DNA of 64,000 bases, from positions 1 to 64,000 of the forward strand of contig WSYH01001920.1 in the NCBI GenBank assembly GCA_036426205.1, read 5' to 3'. Of this stretch, positions 1 through 11,385 are shown one piece after another (the first letter of the stretch is position 1; each line of letters opens with the position of its first letter). The translations under genes and the position numbers were made by a program. The notes under the pieces are model-generated. The model did not search any database. It was not told the origin of the DNA and saw only the letters and a program-made list of their open reading frames with translations. The stretch comes from Ascaphus truei. Taxonomy: Eukaryota > Chordata > Amphibia > Anura > Ascaphidae.

Positions 1-34
<34 letters not shown>

Positions 35-50
35 AGTGTGTGTGTGTTTG
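1..50. repeat. (TG)n microsatellite
   Basis: A TG dinucleotide run opens the window, with one TATGAG interruption near position 31. It has no coding content; the Cys-Val open frames across it are repeat artefacts. Confidence 0.95.
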
Positions 51-660
51 TTTTACTTACCATCAGCAGCTCCAGCCCGAGTCCGTGGAGGGAGGGGGGG
101 GGAGAGTAGCGGGTCCCTCCGCTCAAGCCACGCCCCCCTCCCGCTCAAACCTCCCACTCCCGCCCACCTCCCGCTCCGGCTCCCGCTCCCTACAGACCGC
201 ATATCGCGGTCTGTGTATGTCAGCGCACCGCCTGTCTGCAGTGCGGGCGCGCTGACTCTGGGAGCGGGGCCTTAGCCTAAAGCAGGTCCCACGCAGTGGG
301 GCCTCCGACAATAATCCCCTCTTGCCTAAGGGTTCAGGCCTCCAGCCGGAGGGTCTCACACAAATGTCTCATAACACTGCGGTCCGGTCCCGTGGAGGAT
401 ATTCTCACTCCTCAAAATGGCCGCTTGCGCCTTTTTTCCACAATGCATTCTGGGGATTGTAGCCCCCAATGCCTTTTGAAAACATTTAAAGATGGCCACC
501 ACTCCGGCCGCAACTGCGCATGCGCAACCAGTCCACAACGACCTCCGCCACCTCTCCTCACTCGCGCGGAGTTCCGCTGGGCAGCCAAGCAGTCCCCCTC
601 ACCGGAGGTAAGGAGGGGGACTCTGCTACACACATATCAACAAAGCTAAGTATATGCAAA
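51..660. promoter_or_regulatory. CpG-rich promoter-like patch with YY1, ZNF143 and NRF1 motifs
   Basis: The stretch is GC- and CpG-rich compared with the AT-rich DNA to its right. It carries a cluster typical of TATA-less housekeeping promoters: AAAATGGCCGC (about 414-424, YY1-like), TGCATTCTGGGGATTGTAG (444-462, ZNF143/Staf-like), AAGATGGCCACC (488-499, YY1-like) and the palindrome TGCGCATGCGCA (515-526, a perfect NRF1 site). A GGAG/GTAAGG sequence near 606 would be a good + strand splice donor, and CTGATG/GTAAGT read on the minus strand near 62-52 is another. No downstream exon is recognised. The part at 190-280 resembles 41060-41120 (TACAGACCGC followed by an ATCGCGG core), so at least part of the patch is a dispersed repeat. 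It may be a real promoter or a repeat carrying promoter motifs. Confidence 0.4.
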
Positions 661-739
661 AACAATACCCACAATATATCTCGTTAGCATAGGCTTAATG
701 TCACGGTATTGTAGCAATACATTGCGTCATAGGGATTTT

Positions 740-835
740 GCGAAGGGGGGGGGACAACACATGAGGGGGAGGAGGGAGAGGAGGGAGAGGAGGGAGAGGA
801 GGGAGAGGAGGGAGGGAGAGGGAGAGGGGGGGGGG
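740..835. repeat. G/A-rich purine tract
   Basis: A low-complexity purine tract made of GGGAGAGGA-type units, ending in a poly-G run. The proline/serine open frame on its minus strand is a low-complexity artefact. Confidence 0.85.
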
Positions 836-1659
836 GAGAATATGTAATGTTAGTGATAATTAAATGCAAAAGAGGTATTTACTCTGACATCCATAAAAAT
901 GAATGCTAATTCATAAGTAAAACGGGCTTAGCATCACGTTATTCACTGCCACGCCGCTAATTTAGCTTAAAGTCACGTTAAATATCCTCACAGACCTAAG
1001 CGTATCTGCTCTGAAATACCTTTGTATAACCAAAGTAATGCAAATCTGCAGCCAAGTTAAATACTCCTATTCTGAGCTCCTTGCAACATTTTATCTTAAG
1101 AGCGACAGGCTACAGGATTGTTTATTATCGTGCACAATTAAATTGCAGTCACTTGCAGAAGCTCCTCATTTCCTTTGTACATGATGGATGTGATGAAGTT
1201 ACTTTTCATGTTATACCCGTGTGTGCGCGTTGTCAGTAACACTTTGTCCAGCCTTTATTACTGTATTTCATTTTCAATGCATGATCATAAATTGTATCTA
1301 AAATAGAAACCGCTCGATAGATTAAATACACTTATTAGGATATAGTGCTACCGTCAATAGTGCAATTTATACTTCATCATTTCTCAGTAAAACAAGCTTG
1401 GTAACCTAACAAGGCTTTTTAACGTAGTATTAGCTTTTCTTTTATATAATGGGTCTCTCTTTACATTTTTAAGCTGACATTCTTTTTTTTTTTTTTTTGT
1501 GAGTGCCAAAAAATAGCTGGATTTATATTTGATTTGTACATGATTTTTCAAACATATTCCTTGACATTAAGATCGCTATTTGATAAGATTCATGTCATAT
1601 GGGATGTTTTATTGTGATTTTCTGGAACAATAAGTATCAAATAAAATAGCTGTAATTCC
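836..1659. other. AT-rich non-coding DNA, nothing recognised
   Basis: AT-rich sequence with short homopolymers. I find no open frame with family similarity, no clear exon and no named repeat. Confidence 0.6.
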
Positions 1660-1667
1660 CTCTAAAG

Positions 1668-1848
1668 CAGGGATGGGCAATTCCAGTCCTCAAGGGCTAC
1701 CAGCAAGCCAGGTTTTCATGATATCCCTGCTTCAGTACAGGTAGTGCAGTCTTTGACTGAGCCACTGATTTAGCCACCTGTGCTGAAGACGAGATATCCT
1801 GAAAACCTGGCCTGTTGGTGGTCCTTGAGGACGAGTTGCCCACCCCTG
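1668..1848. mobile_element. Palindromic hAT-like MITE, copy 1
   Basis: A 181-bp element that folds back on itself. Its ends are CAGGGATGGGCAA and TTGCCCACCCCTG, and it is flanked by the near-identical octamers CTCTAAAG (1660-1667) and CTCTAAGG (1849-1856). An 8-bp target duplication and CAG-type termini fit the hAT superfamily. Related copies lie at 10848-11004, 11293-11385 and about 19671-19835. All share the internal inverted motifs CACCTGTGCTGAAG and GATATCC. Confidence 0.8.
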
Positions 1849-1856
1849 CTCTAAGG

Positions 1857-3085
1857 GGAACAGTGACTTTCTTGCCTGTTATAGGATCACCAAAGAAAAT
1901 TGAAATGAATGTGTGTTGCTATGGGGTACATTACTTGCCCTGTGTTTTCTTAAAAAAAAAACTTTTTAGGTGGATTGAAAAACCCCATAAGAAGTTTTAG
2001 ATAAATGGTATGTCATTAGCAGTTCCAGGGAGAGAGGTTTCTTTTATTTTTGGGATTACTGGTTTTATCTAGTAAGTGTACAATCCTTGACGACGGTCCC
2101 AGTAATGTCTGATAATAAGTTACACTCAAAATATCAATAAGATGATGTGTGCCTGATGGACGTTAAATGTCCCTAAATCCTATGAATTGATCTGCCGGAA
2201 CGGTTTTCCACTCGAGTGGCGTGTTCTCCCAGGCGTACATCCGCAGAACGGCGGAGGTCAGGGTGAAGAAAGAGGGGTGGGTTTAGCCGGCACACATGCA
2301 CTCTATTCCCAACAGTTCCGTGCTCCGGCAATGAGAAGTGAAGCGGGTGTGCCATGCTCACTGGCATTTCCAAATGCAGCTCAGCTGGGGGGCTCTGCTT
2401 ATTGCATCAGTGGCACATACTGAGAATAAAAAGGAAATACATCATTTTGTCAAAGTAGTACTGTAGATCACAATTTACTATTCCCCCTCCATTCCTTCAA
2501 AATCATCCCCACCACAGACTAATAGCTCTAATAGATAGAGATATTATGCATATTTCAGGCACAGCAGTATTTCTAATGCATATGTGAAAGGGCCCTTAAT
2601 TTATGTCTACCAACTGTGTGGTGGCCTTTTTTGGGTAATGTCACCATCCTAATGGTGTGTCTATTATACTCTAAGGTAGCAAATGAGGCTTTATTGCAAG
2701 AAGGTAATTGATTTTCACTGAGTGAAAATGTAAATAGCGCACAAGAAATCCTCTGAAAGATAAGCAGGTCAACACCGACAGCCAAAGCAATCCAAGTACA
2801 CAACTTGGAGGTTTCCGCGTGTGACTGCGGTTGGCTTAAAAAAATAATAATATATATTTTTTTATTTTTATACAAAAGAACTGGAGTTGGAAACATTTAT
2901 TTTAAGTTGCTACAGACCTTGGAGGATATATAAATCGTGTTTTCACCACTTTTTCCGCTCTGTGTTATGGAAATTATTACATTGTCCTATTATCTCATCC
3001 TTGCTGTAACATGAACCCTTTCTAATAGTGAAAACACATTTGAAGTGTCCTGGGATTTTTTTGCTTTCTTTTCCGCTTTCTATCT
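1857..3085. other. Non-coding DNA, nothing recognised
   Basis: Mostly AT-rich, with a GC-richer patch at about 2190-2400 that has short open frames on both strands but no family similarity that I recognise. No splice-bounded coding exon is supported. Confidence 0.55.
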
Positions 3086-3633
3086 AGAGGCGAGTTCTGA
3101 AACCCTGTATGCTGAAGGTTACAATATACTGTATCTATAGGCGAGTTCTGAAACCCTGTGTGCTGAAGGATACAATATACTGTATCTAGAGGCGAGTTCT
3201 GAAACCCTGTATGCTGAAGGATACAATATACTGTATCTATAGGCGAGTTCTAAAATCCTGAATGCTGAAGGTTACAATATACTGTATCCATAAGCGAGTT
3301 CTGAAACCCTGTATGCTAAAGGATACAATATACTGTATCCATAGGCGAGTTCTGAAACCCTGTATGCTGAAGGATACAATATACTGTATCTATAGGCGAG
3401 TTCTAAAACCCTGAATGCTGAAGGATACAATATACTGTATCTATAGGCGCGTTCTAAAACCCTGAATGCTGAAGGATACATACAATATACTGTATCCATA
3501 GGCGAGTTCTGAAACCCTGTATGCTGAAGGTTACAATATACTGTATCTATAGGCGAGTTCTGAAACCCTGTATGCTGAAGGATACAATATACTGTATCTA
3601 TAGGCGAGTTCTAAAACCCTGTATGCTGAAGGT
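3086..3633. repeat. 51-bp tandem array, left part
   Basis: About ten and a half head-to-tail copies of a 51-bp unit starting GCGAGTTCTGAAACCCTG and containing ACAATATACTGTATC. Successive CGAGTTC starts lie at 3091, 3142 and 3193, which fixes the period. The array is interrupted by an L2 insertion and resumes at 4648. The Tyr/Leu-rich open frames on it are repeat artefacts. Confidence 0.93.
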
Positions 3634-4647
3634 TGTATTGTATTGTATTGTATGTCTTTATTTATATAGGGCAATTAATGTACATAGCGCTTCACAGCAG
3701 TAATACATGTGGTAATCGAATAAATAACAGATAATATAAATAACAGATCATGGGAATAAGTGCTTTAGACATAAACATAACATTAAGGAAGAGGAGTCCC
3801 TGCCCCGAGGAGCTTACAATCTAATTGGTAGGTAGGGAGAACGTACAGAGACAGTAGGAGGGAGTTCTGGTAAGTGCGTCTGCAGGGGGCCAAGCTTTAT
3901 GTATCATGTGTTCAGAATGTTCACAGTGCTATTCGTTTGCTTCTTTAAGCAAGTGTGTCTTAAGGTGGGTCTTTAAGGTGGATAGAGAGGGTGCTAGTTG
4001 GGTACTGAGGGGAAGGGCATTCCAGAGGTGTGGGGCAGTCAGTGAAAAAGGTTTAAGGCGGGAGAGGGCTTTAGATAAAAAGGGGGTAGAAATAAGACAT
4101 CCTTGAGCAGAACGCATGAGTCGGGATGGTGCATAGCGAGAAATTAGGGCTGAGATGTAAGGAGGGGCAGAAGAGTGTAAAGCTTTAAAAGTGAGGAGAA
4201 GAATGGAGTGTGAGATGCGGGATTTGATTGGAAGCCAGGAGAGGGATTTCAGGAGGGGAGATGCTGAGACAGATCTAGGAAAGTGTAGAGTGATTCTGGC
4301 AGCAGCATTTAGGATAGCTTAGGGGAGACAGGTGAGAGGCAGGAAGGCCGGACAGCAGGAGGTTACAGTAATCAAGAAGGGAGAGAATGAGGGCCTGAGT
4401 CTTAGCAGTCGAGCAACAGAGGAAAGGGCGTATCTTTGTTATATTGCGGAGGAAAAAGCGACAAGTTTTAGAAATGTTTTGAATGTGAGGGGCGAATGTG
4501 AGAGAGGAGTCGAGTGTGACCCCTAGGCAGCGTGCTTGGGCTACTGGGTGTATGATCGTAGTTCTAACAGTAATGTTGAAGGAGGTAGTAGGGCCAGGTT
4601 TGGGAGGAAGTATGAGGAGCTCTGTTTTAGCCATGTTGAGTTTAAGG
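3634..4647 (-). mobile_element. 5'-truncated L2-type LINE, reverse-transcriptase C-terminus and 3' tail
   Basis: On the minus strand, 4667-4275 encodes an L2/CR1-type RT C-terminal segment: NMAKTELLILPPK, then RCLGVTLDSSLTFAPHI, then LDYCNLLLSGLP. Further along, 4117-3929 encodes the usual L2 tail (LWNALPLSTQLAPSLSTLK, then HLKTHLLK). The 3' end at 3634-3670 is an AT-rich TTTATATAG tail with an (ATACA)n-like run. It sits inside the 51-bp array, with AAGGTT on both sides (left end about 3628-3633, right about 4648-4653), a plausible target duplication. It is 5'-truncated and frameshifted, so dead. Confidence 0.88.
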
Positions 4648-4715
4648 TTACAATATACTGTATCCATAAGCGAGTTCTGAAACTCTGTATGCTGAAGGTT
4701 ACAATATACTGTATC
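4648..4715. repeat. 51-bp tandem array, right remnant
   Basis: Continues the 51-bp array (GCGAGTTCTGAAACTCTG, then ACAATATACTGTATCC) on the far side of the L2 insertion. This shows that the L2 element landed within a pre-existing array. Confidence 0.9.
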
Positions 4716-5178
4716 CGTGCGGGGGCGGTCCGCAGTTGGTGCTGGGCAGTCAGCGTTTTGCGGGGGCGGTCCGCGTTGTGGCTGGGGGCGTACGAGCGTG
4801 AGGGGGGACGAGTAAGAGTGTGAGGGAGGTAATGTGGGGGGGAAGTGGTGGAGTGGGGAGGTAAGAGAGTTGTGAGGGGGGGGTAAAGAGTTGTGAGGGG
4901 GGTGAGGTGGAGACGTGTGTAGAGTTGGAGGGGGAGTAGAAGTATGGAGGGGGATGGTAAGAGTTGTGAGGGGGATGTCAGGTGAGGGGGGAGGTAAGAG
5001 TTGTGAGGGAGGAGGTAAGAGTCATGAGGGGGGAGGTAAGAGTCGTGAGGGGGGAGGATCATAGTGTTAGGGGGGGGAAGAAGTCATGTGAGGGGGGGAT
5101 GATCATTTTAATGAAAGTGCGGCCCGAATCTGCTTTCCTTGGAGCAGTTTGGCCCGTTTCACTTTAATAAGCTGTGCA
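4716..5178. repeat. G-rich minisatellite with GC-rich leader
   Basis: A duplicated GCGGGGGCGGTCCGC motif (about 4718 and 4760) leads into imperfect units of GTAAGAGTTGTGAGGGGGGA at about 4800-5085. It then ends in TGCGGCCCGAAT...CAGGCCTGAGTAC. The same minisatellite appears inverted at 10590-10676, followed by a similar tail, so both belong to one dispersed repeat family. No gene is supported. Confidence 0.8.
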
Positions 5179-5414
5179 GGCCTGAGTACCTAGTTACATA
5201 GTTACATAGTAGTATGTTGATACATAACAGCGCATAGTTTGCTGTTTGAATGCATTGTTTGTGACCCTCGTGCTGAATACCTGATATAAACAATTGAAAT
5301 AAACTGAATTCTGTGTATTTTGAATTTATAACTAACTGATATGCTATTAGGGGCGTTGGAGGTATAGGAAAAGCACAGGCTGCTTTAACTCTTCAGTTCT
5401 GGACAGTTACGGTT

Positions 5415-5480
5415 TCCACAGTGGGGGGGGGGAGGGAGAGGGTTGGGGGGGGGGGAAGGGAGGGAGGGTTGGGGGGGCTG
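5415..5480 (+). repeat. Poly-G/GGGA tract, G-quadruplex-prone
   Basis: Several runs of six or more G separated by GA or TT over about 60 bases. Sequence of this type can form intramolecular G-quadruplexes, and it also tends to accumulate sequencing errors. Confidence 0.8.
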
Positions 5481-5768
5481 TATTAACAATTACTGGGCAA
5501 CATTTTCCCACCAACCTGTATATGACTGCACAAAATCATGCCAATATAATATATATACGGAAAATATCTGTGTATATATTTTATAGCAACACAATATTTG
5601 TATATATTTGCCACTTGCGGGTGGTGCTTGACTGTAAATATATAATCTTCATTTATAATAAAGATGAAACATATACAGTAGACAGAGATGTTAATATGAA
5701 AATCTATTAATAAATACTTATGACATAAATGATACTATAGATTGACCCGGCAGATTTTAAAAATGTAC

Positions 5769-6156
5769 ATTTAAAGCTGCGACCAAGCAATATCTACGTT
5801 TTTTTTTTAATAAATCAGTTTCTGTACTATGGAGAAAATAGTTGTAGCATTTTTTTAAAAAACAACTCTGAATTACATTTTATGGATTATAATGTAACCA
5901 AGAATTTTTGTTTCTATACAACCATTGACAAAGTCACATCCCCTTCCTTCTGAAACAGCTCGGCACACCCCTTTTGAGCCCCGCCTCTCTCTAGCAAGTG
6001 GACCAATTCCATCTAGTGACTGCCTGGTCACATGATCTTCCCCACAGAACTTTGCGTCTTGGGTGCTCTTCTGTTGCACTGACAGCCATTTAGTGAACCC
6101 CGAGACCGAATCTTCGCCGGATCGATCGAATGAATCGATCGGCAACTTAGCGACTT
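5769..6156 (-). mobile_element. TTAA-flanked MITE, copy 1 (inverted relative to copy 3)
   Basis: Starts TTTAAAGCTGCG at 5770. It matches the reverse complement of 19195-19594 along its length, including the blocks GTCACATGATC, GCACACCCC and GCAACAGAAGAGC (minus strand). TTAA next to an AGCTGCAG terminus suggests a piggyBac- or Kolobok-type non-autonomous element. It has no transposase. The 90-residue open frame over it is not a gene. Confidence 0.7.
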
Positions 6157-7689
6157 ATTGTGTGAATTTTATAATGCACATATTAAAGGGGGGAGGGAAT
6201 TAAATAACATTTTAAAAAAAAACAGCAGCTTGGATAGTAAAGTCCCTAAATATCCTGTGCTCTGACATCATTCAAAACTCCACAGAAATGTTGGGACAAA
6301 ACCAAGAGACAGGGTCAAGCGCAACATCAGATTCCTTCCAAGTTATACCAACAGACAGCATTGTTGCAGGATATATACCAAGTTGTTTTATAGAAACATT
6401 ACATATTTAAACTGCCCGTAATCACAGATCTTAAAGCAGGTGCGTTAAGTAGCTATTCAGTAATGCTTTTCAAACAGTTATTCAAATAAACGCGCGCATA
6501 GTATATACGGCATTGTTTCCGCTTCGGTTATGCATTCGTTCTGTTTTATACAGGGCTTTTCTAAAGTGTTATGCTTTACTCGCTCAATTTGTAACAAACT
6601 TAACAAGTGATCGCAGTGCTATTTTTCTGTCCATGTACAGATCTGTATATTTAATTGCGAATATCCAACCTACGTGATGTGCTTTCTCTAACGGGAAAAG
6701 GTCAGAAGAAATGACTGCAGAGAGACGGCACGTTGACGGACATGAAGAGGTCAAGTGCTTGTTGACCCTCTTTTAAATTAAACGAAGTGAGAAATCAGGG
6801 GTCTGAGTGTGGTTGTGTGTGCGTATTCCGATGCACCCATATATTTACTGTACACATCTCGCTGGGTGGCGACTTGGAGTTTGCTGGTCATTTGAAACCA
6901 TTAAAAAAAAAAAAGATGACAAAACAAACGTTTCAGCTGAATCCCACAGTCAACACATACGTGTTGCTTTGTGTGAGTGTGTCTTGGTTGTTACAGTATA
7001 TAAATGATTGTTGGTTGGTAATGTGTCACAAGTTACATATATATTTGCATAAGGCTTGGCACACCCTAGCTCAAGAAACTTCCTATCTGTGGCATGACAA
7101 ACTACTGCAGATGGCAGAAATGAGCTTAACTATGATTCACTTGGAGCAATCTGAGATTTTGCTCAATCACGCTGTGTTTGTAAAATGGGTTTCAAACTGT
7201 AATGGATGTTGTTAAAAGCATTAGATTTTAATTCCGACCCCTAAAATTCACCTGAATGCAAATCGCTCTGATCCATAACTGAACTCCAACCTACTGCTAC
7301 AATAGTTTCCTCAACCCCGAGTGGCAATTATATTTAAATTTAAACAAACAGTTCCTGCAATGGGACGTAAGCATGAAACAGACGGACTTACAATTGTTTT
7401 CTTATTCTAAAGTATTGTATCACTATTGGCGCTGCCAACCGTTTTCATGCTACATCGTGATAGTCAAGAAACCAGAGATGATGTTGATCAACTTGGTACC
7501 TCAGATTGTATGTGATATATTGAATCAATAGATTGACTATTTTAGATAAATAATTAATGGGTGCAGTGTGTGATTAAAGTAACATGGCAAAATGATGGAG
7601 GGCTAAGAGAAGTCATCCAGAGTAATCACTTATTGCACACCACTATGCTAAAGTAAACTTTTAATAGACCCTAATTAAAACACTATAGA
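6157..7689. other. Non-coding DNA, nothing recognised
   Basis: AT-rich intergenic or intronic sequence. A 142-codon open frame at 6787-7215 runs across low-complexity GT-rich DNA, shows no recognisable domain and lacks splice or promoter context, so it is not called. Confidence 0.5.
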
Positions 7690-8975
7690 TTCACAAGTAG
7701 ATGAGGTGTTGAAAAAAAGACATACATCCATCACTTCGAAACTATGCAAATTTAGACAACGTATCGTTATCTATATCTATACTTACTTAGATCCAGAGGA
7801 AGGCAAACCAAAAACCCCAGTGACATATCTAATGATATCCATTCTCATACGGAAAAAAATAATTCCTTCCCTGACTTCAAAATTGGCAATCAGATTACTC
7901 CCTGGATCACATCCTTCCCATGTTTACTTATTTGTTATATACCTTTCCTTCTAAAAAGATGTCCAACCTTTTTTGAACAATCTATTGTATCTGCCCATCA
8001 CATTCTCCATGGGTAATGAATTCCCACATTGTAACTGTCCTTACTGTAAAGAACCTTTCTCTTTATTGCTGGTGAAATCTCCTTTCCTCCAACTTTAAGG
8101 GATGCCCCGAGTTCTTTGTAGTTAATGCCTTTGGTAATAGGTTCTTTTGAAAAGCTCCCTGTACTGTCCCCGAATTATTATTTGTATATAGTTACTATAT
8201 CCCTATTAAGAACGCCATCTTTTCTCAATGTATTAAGCTCTAATTTAGCTACCTCTCCTCTAAGTTAGATTGTCCATCCCCTTTATTATATTTGCTGGCT
8301 CTTCATTGCAACTCTCTCTAGTTTCCATAATGTCTTTTCTCTAGTAGTGGTGCCCACATCTACTCCATATTCAAGGTGTGGTCTTACTAACTGCTTTGTA
8401 AAGGGGCATAATTATGTTTACTCTCTTCCATCCCTTGCCCGTTTAATATACGATAGATCTTGTTTGCCTTTCATCAGCTACGCATGACTTGGGCACTATG
8501 CTAAGACCTGCTGTCTACAAGCACTCCTACAATCCTTCTCCATCAAGGATTTCCCCCAATTTAATCCCCATTTAATTTGTAAGTCGCCTGTTTATTCTTG
8601 CATCCCCAAATGCAAACCTTACATTTATCGTATTAAACCTCATCTGCCATTACCTGCCCACGTTTTCAGTCTCTCAAGTCCTTCTGGAGAGAAATAACAT
8701 CCTGCTCTGATTTTACTACCTTGCGACAATTTAGTACCATCAGCAAAGTGGGAGACTTTGCTCTCGATGCCAACCTCAAGGTCATTAATAAAACACATTA
8801 AAAAGCAGGGGTACCCAGTACTGATCCCTGAGGTCTCCACTCACGACCTTAGCCGAACCTGAAAAATACCGAAGTTTCCATTTAGAGCCAACCTCTGTTA
8901 TCTTCTCTTCAACTAGTTTTCAATCCAGGTGCGTATATTTTTACTGAGTCCAATTTGCTTAATGAACATAAATCA
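7690..8975 (-). mobile_element. Decayed CR1-like LINE, RT region and 3' UTR
   Basis: Read on the minus strand, 8840-8640 encodes a CR1-type reverse-transcriptase core: FINDLEVGIESKVSHFADGT, with FADG where active elements have FADD, followed by RLKTWAGNGR. Stops and frameshifts interrupt it. The left part (7700-7760) contains AAAAAAAGACATACATCC, the frog CR1 3'-end signature, seen again on the + strand near 41360. This is an old non-functional fragment. Confidence 0.75.
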
Positions 8976-9125
8976 TAAGGTTAAAAGTTCAGTACATGGA
9001 TCTTCGGCTGCAAGGAATCGCCACTGAGAAAGCAACTGGAGCCATGGAATCCCCAGCTTAAGGGGATCCTGGTAACCCCTTCAGGTTATGAGCACACAAT
9101 CCACACACCCTGTTACAGGATACCC

Positions 9126-9579
9126 TTAAAGCTGCAGTTCAGTCTTTTTTTTTTTTACATTTATTTTTTTAGTTCATAGTTTTATGTGTGCAATCTCTAA
9201 TTAGCTAAAGAACAGTATAGCTGCAGGTCAATTCGTTTTTCCATGTTTGATAGGTCGAAAATTTGGTGACATATTAAAGCTGGCATTTGTTTATAATCTG
9301 CTTGACTAGCAGTGGAATCTCATGAATATTCATGAGCATTCCTGCACTGACAGTCTTGAGGGAGGGCAGGGCGACAAAGGGGTGTGCCAAGCTTGTACAG
9401 GACAGATGAAGGGGCAGTTGCCTTAGCAAATGGCAGTCTAAAATAGAATACAAGAAAATTGGTCTTTCAAAAGTTGTTTTTTTTAAAACAGAAAAATGCT
9501 AAAGTATTTTTCTTACTACAGAATGATTTATTAAAAAAAAAACACACATTCGGATATTGAACTGAACTGCAGCTTTACT
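9126..9579. mobile_element. TTAA-flanked MITE, copy 2
   Basis: Bounded by TTAAAGCTGCAGTTCAGT on the left and the inverted ACTGAACTGCAGCTTTA on the right, so the terminal inverted repeats are complete. The interior resembles copies 1 and 3 (GGGGTGTGCCA, long A/T runs). The flanking TTAA has decayed to TTAC on the right. Confidence 0.78.
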
Positions 9580-10589
9580 GCAGACCTCACGGCTCCCAGT
9601 TGCTTTCACAGTGGCGTTCTGAAGTTCCATTATTCTACTGCTAGCAACTCTCCACTGCGGCTACATTAGCACCCCTCCCTTTTTGATCCCAGATTGTCAT
9701 ATGCATACTATCTCAACGTTAAAGTATTGTCACCTATTTTTATGGCAACTCTACCATCTCTCATCCCTGCATCGCTCCAGCACTCCCATCATCAGGTCTA
9801 TGTGCACTAGAGCATGTTGTATTAAAGGGCTATTAACCCGATATTCACACACAGTGTCCCACTGATTTTCTCCAATGGGAGGATATCCTCTATGTACTTT
9901 CAACTTTTAACCTTAATGATTTAGTTAGGTCTATTAAAAGTTAGATTTTAGCATAGTGGTGCAATGTGATTTACTTCTGGTGACTTCTCTTACCAACCCC
10001 CTCCATCAATTTTTGCTACAAGCCGGATAGGACATAAAATAGACCCAAAAAACAAAGTAATCGAGATCTTATGATATCCCCTTGTACTGCACACATCCCA
10101 ATTTTTCATCCCTTCTGTACTGGACCCTTGAAACATAGTAGGGAAATTATACGAATATACCAAATAAGTAACCATTGGGAAGGATGTTGATCCAGGATAT
10201 AATCTAATTGTCATGGCAATGTGTCACCATGGTGACATCGCTTCCACAATACCGATTCACTGCCATTACGCTTGGACATTGATAAGGAGGGCTGCTCTCC
10301 AACATAGGCCCTATTCTCTCTCCTCGCGGCTGCACATTCCACCTAAGGTACATACTTGGCATCCCATTGAGGGCGGTGCTTTTCACGCAGCGCACACCGA
10401 GGTGTGCGCTGTAGCAGGCACTGGGGATGGAGCCTAGGAGGGAACAGATGGGTGGTGTCAAGGGAAGGGGAGGGCCCTTCACGTCCTGCAGGTGAGAGGA
10501 GGGACAACTGGGGGTCCCCGAAAAGGTGGGCCCGTGCTTTTCCTTCGACACAGAGATAGCTGTAGGGATCGTGCAGGTAGGGCTGGGCT
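9580..10589. other. Non-coding DNA, nothing recognised
   Basis: No recognisable gene. Overlapping open frames at 10204-10662 fall in repeat-derived GC-richer DNA and have no family similarity that I can name. Confidence 0.5.
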
Positions 10590-10735
10590 CACAACTCTTA
10601 CCTCCCCCCTCACAACTCTTACCTCCCCCCTCACGACTCTTACCTCCCCCCTCACGACTCACGACTCACGACTGTGAGTCCGGGCGGGCTGTATGCGGCC
10701 CGCGTGCCGTTTATTGTGCAGGCCTGATGTAACAC
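10590..10735. repeat. C-rich minisatellite, inverted relative of 4800-5085
   Basis: Units of CTCACAACTCTTACCTCCCC, then CACGACT repeats, then GCGGCCCGCGTGCCG...GCAGGCCTGATG. This is the same family as 4716-5178, but with the minisatellite core in the opposite orientation relative to the shared tail. Confidence 0.78.
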
Positions 10736-10847
10736 ATCCCGACCTTACACACACAATGCGCGTTTTAGGAAGGTTCGTACTAAAATGAGGACACGCAATA
10801 AAAATGTAAATATGATCTTAGTACATCAGCCCCATTATCTCTTAGGA

Positions 10848-11004
10848 CAGGGGCGGGCAACTCCCAGCCCACAAGGGCCACCAGCAGCTCAGGTTTTCCG
10901 GATATCCCTGCTTCAGCACAGGTGGCTCAGTCATTCTGATAGAGCCACCTGTGCTGAAGCAGGGATATTTGGTGGTGCTTGAGGACTGAAGTTGCCCGCC
11001 CCTG
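10848..11004. mobile_element. Palindromic hAT-like MITE, copy 2
   Basis: Starts CAGGGGCGGGCAA and ends TTGCCCGCCCCTG. It is flanked by TCTTAGGA (10840-10847) and TCTTAGGG (11005-11012), an 8-bp duplication with one mismatch. Internally deleted relative to copy 1. Confidence 0.8.
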
Positions 11005-11292
11005 TCTTAGGGTCACAGGCATTAAATGTTGGCACAGGTTATGTTGTGGAGTTAACGCTCATTCAGGTCAATGCGCGTTAACGCAGGAAAAGGTGCAATA
11101 CGCGTCACTTGGTGTCATGTTGTTAATTAGTCGCAAATCACCCTGGTTGTATAACATCTACCTTGGTCAAAAGGCGTAGGGTGTGCAGTCAGAAATACAG
11201 TATGCATCTTGCCGTATAGATGCAGCATCATAGCAGCCCCATCTCCATCTTATATTAGGCAGGGTGAGTGCTAGTTCATTCTATTTTTTTTA

Positions 11293-11385
11293 TGAGCCAC
11301 TGGTTGAGCCACCTGTGCTGAAGCAAGGATATCGTTAACACCTGACCTGTTGGTGGCCCTTAAGGACTGGAGTTGGCCACCCCTA
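11293..11385. mobile_element. Palindromic hAT-like MITE, half copy
   Basis: Only the right half is present: TGAGCCACCTGTGCTGAAG, then CTGACCTGTTGGTGGCCC, then GGCCACCCCT. Left half missing. Confidence 0.7.

Noticed and set aside
6787..7215. 142-residue + strand open frame
   Set aside because: No domain, signal or splice context, and it starts in GT-rich low-complexity DNA.
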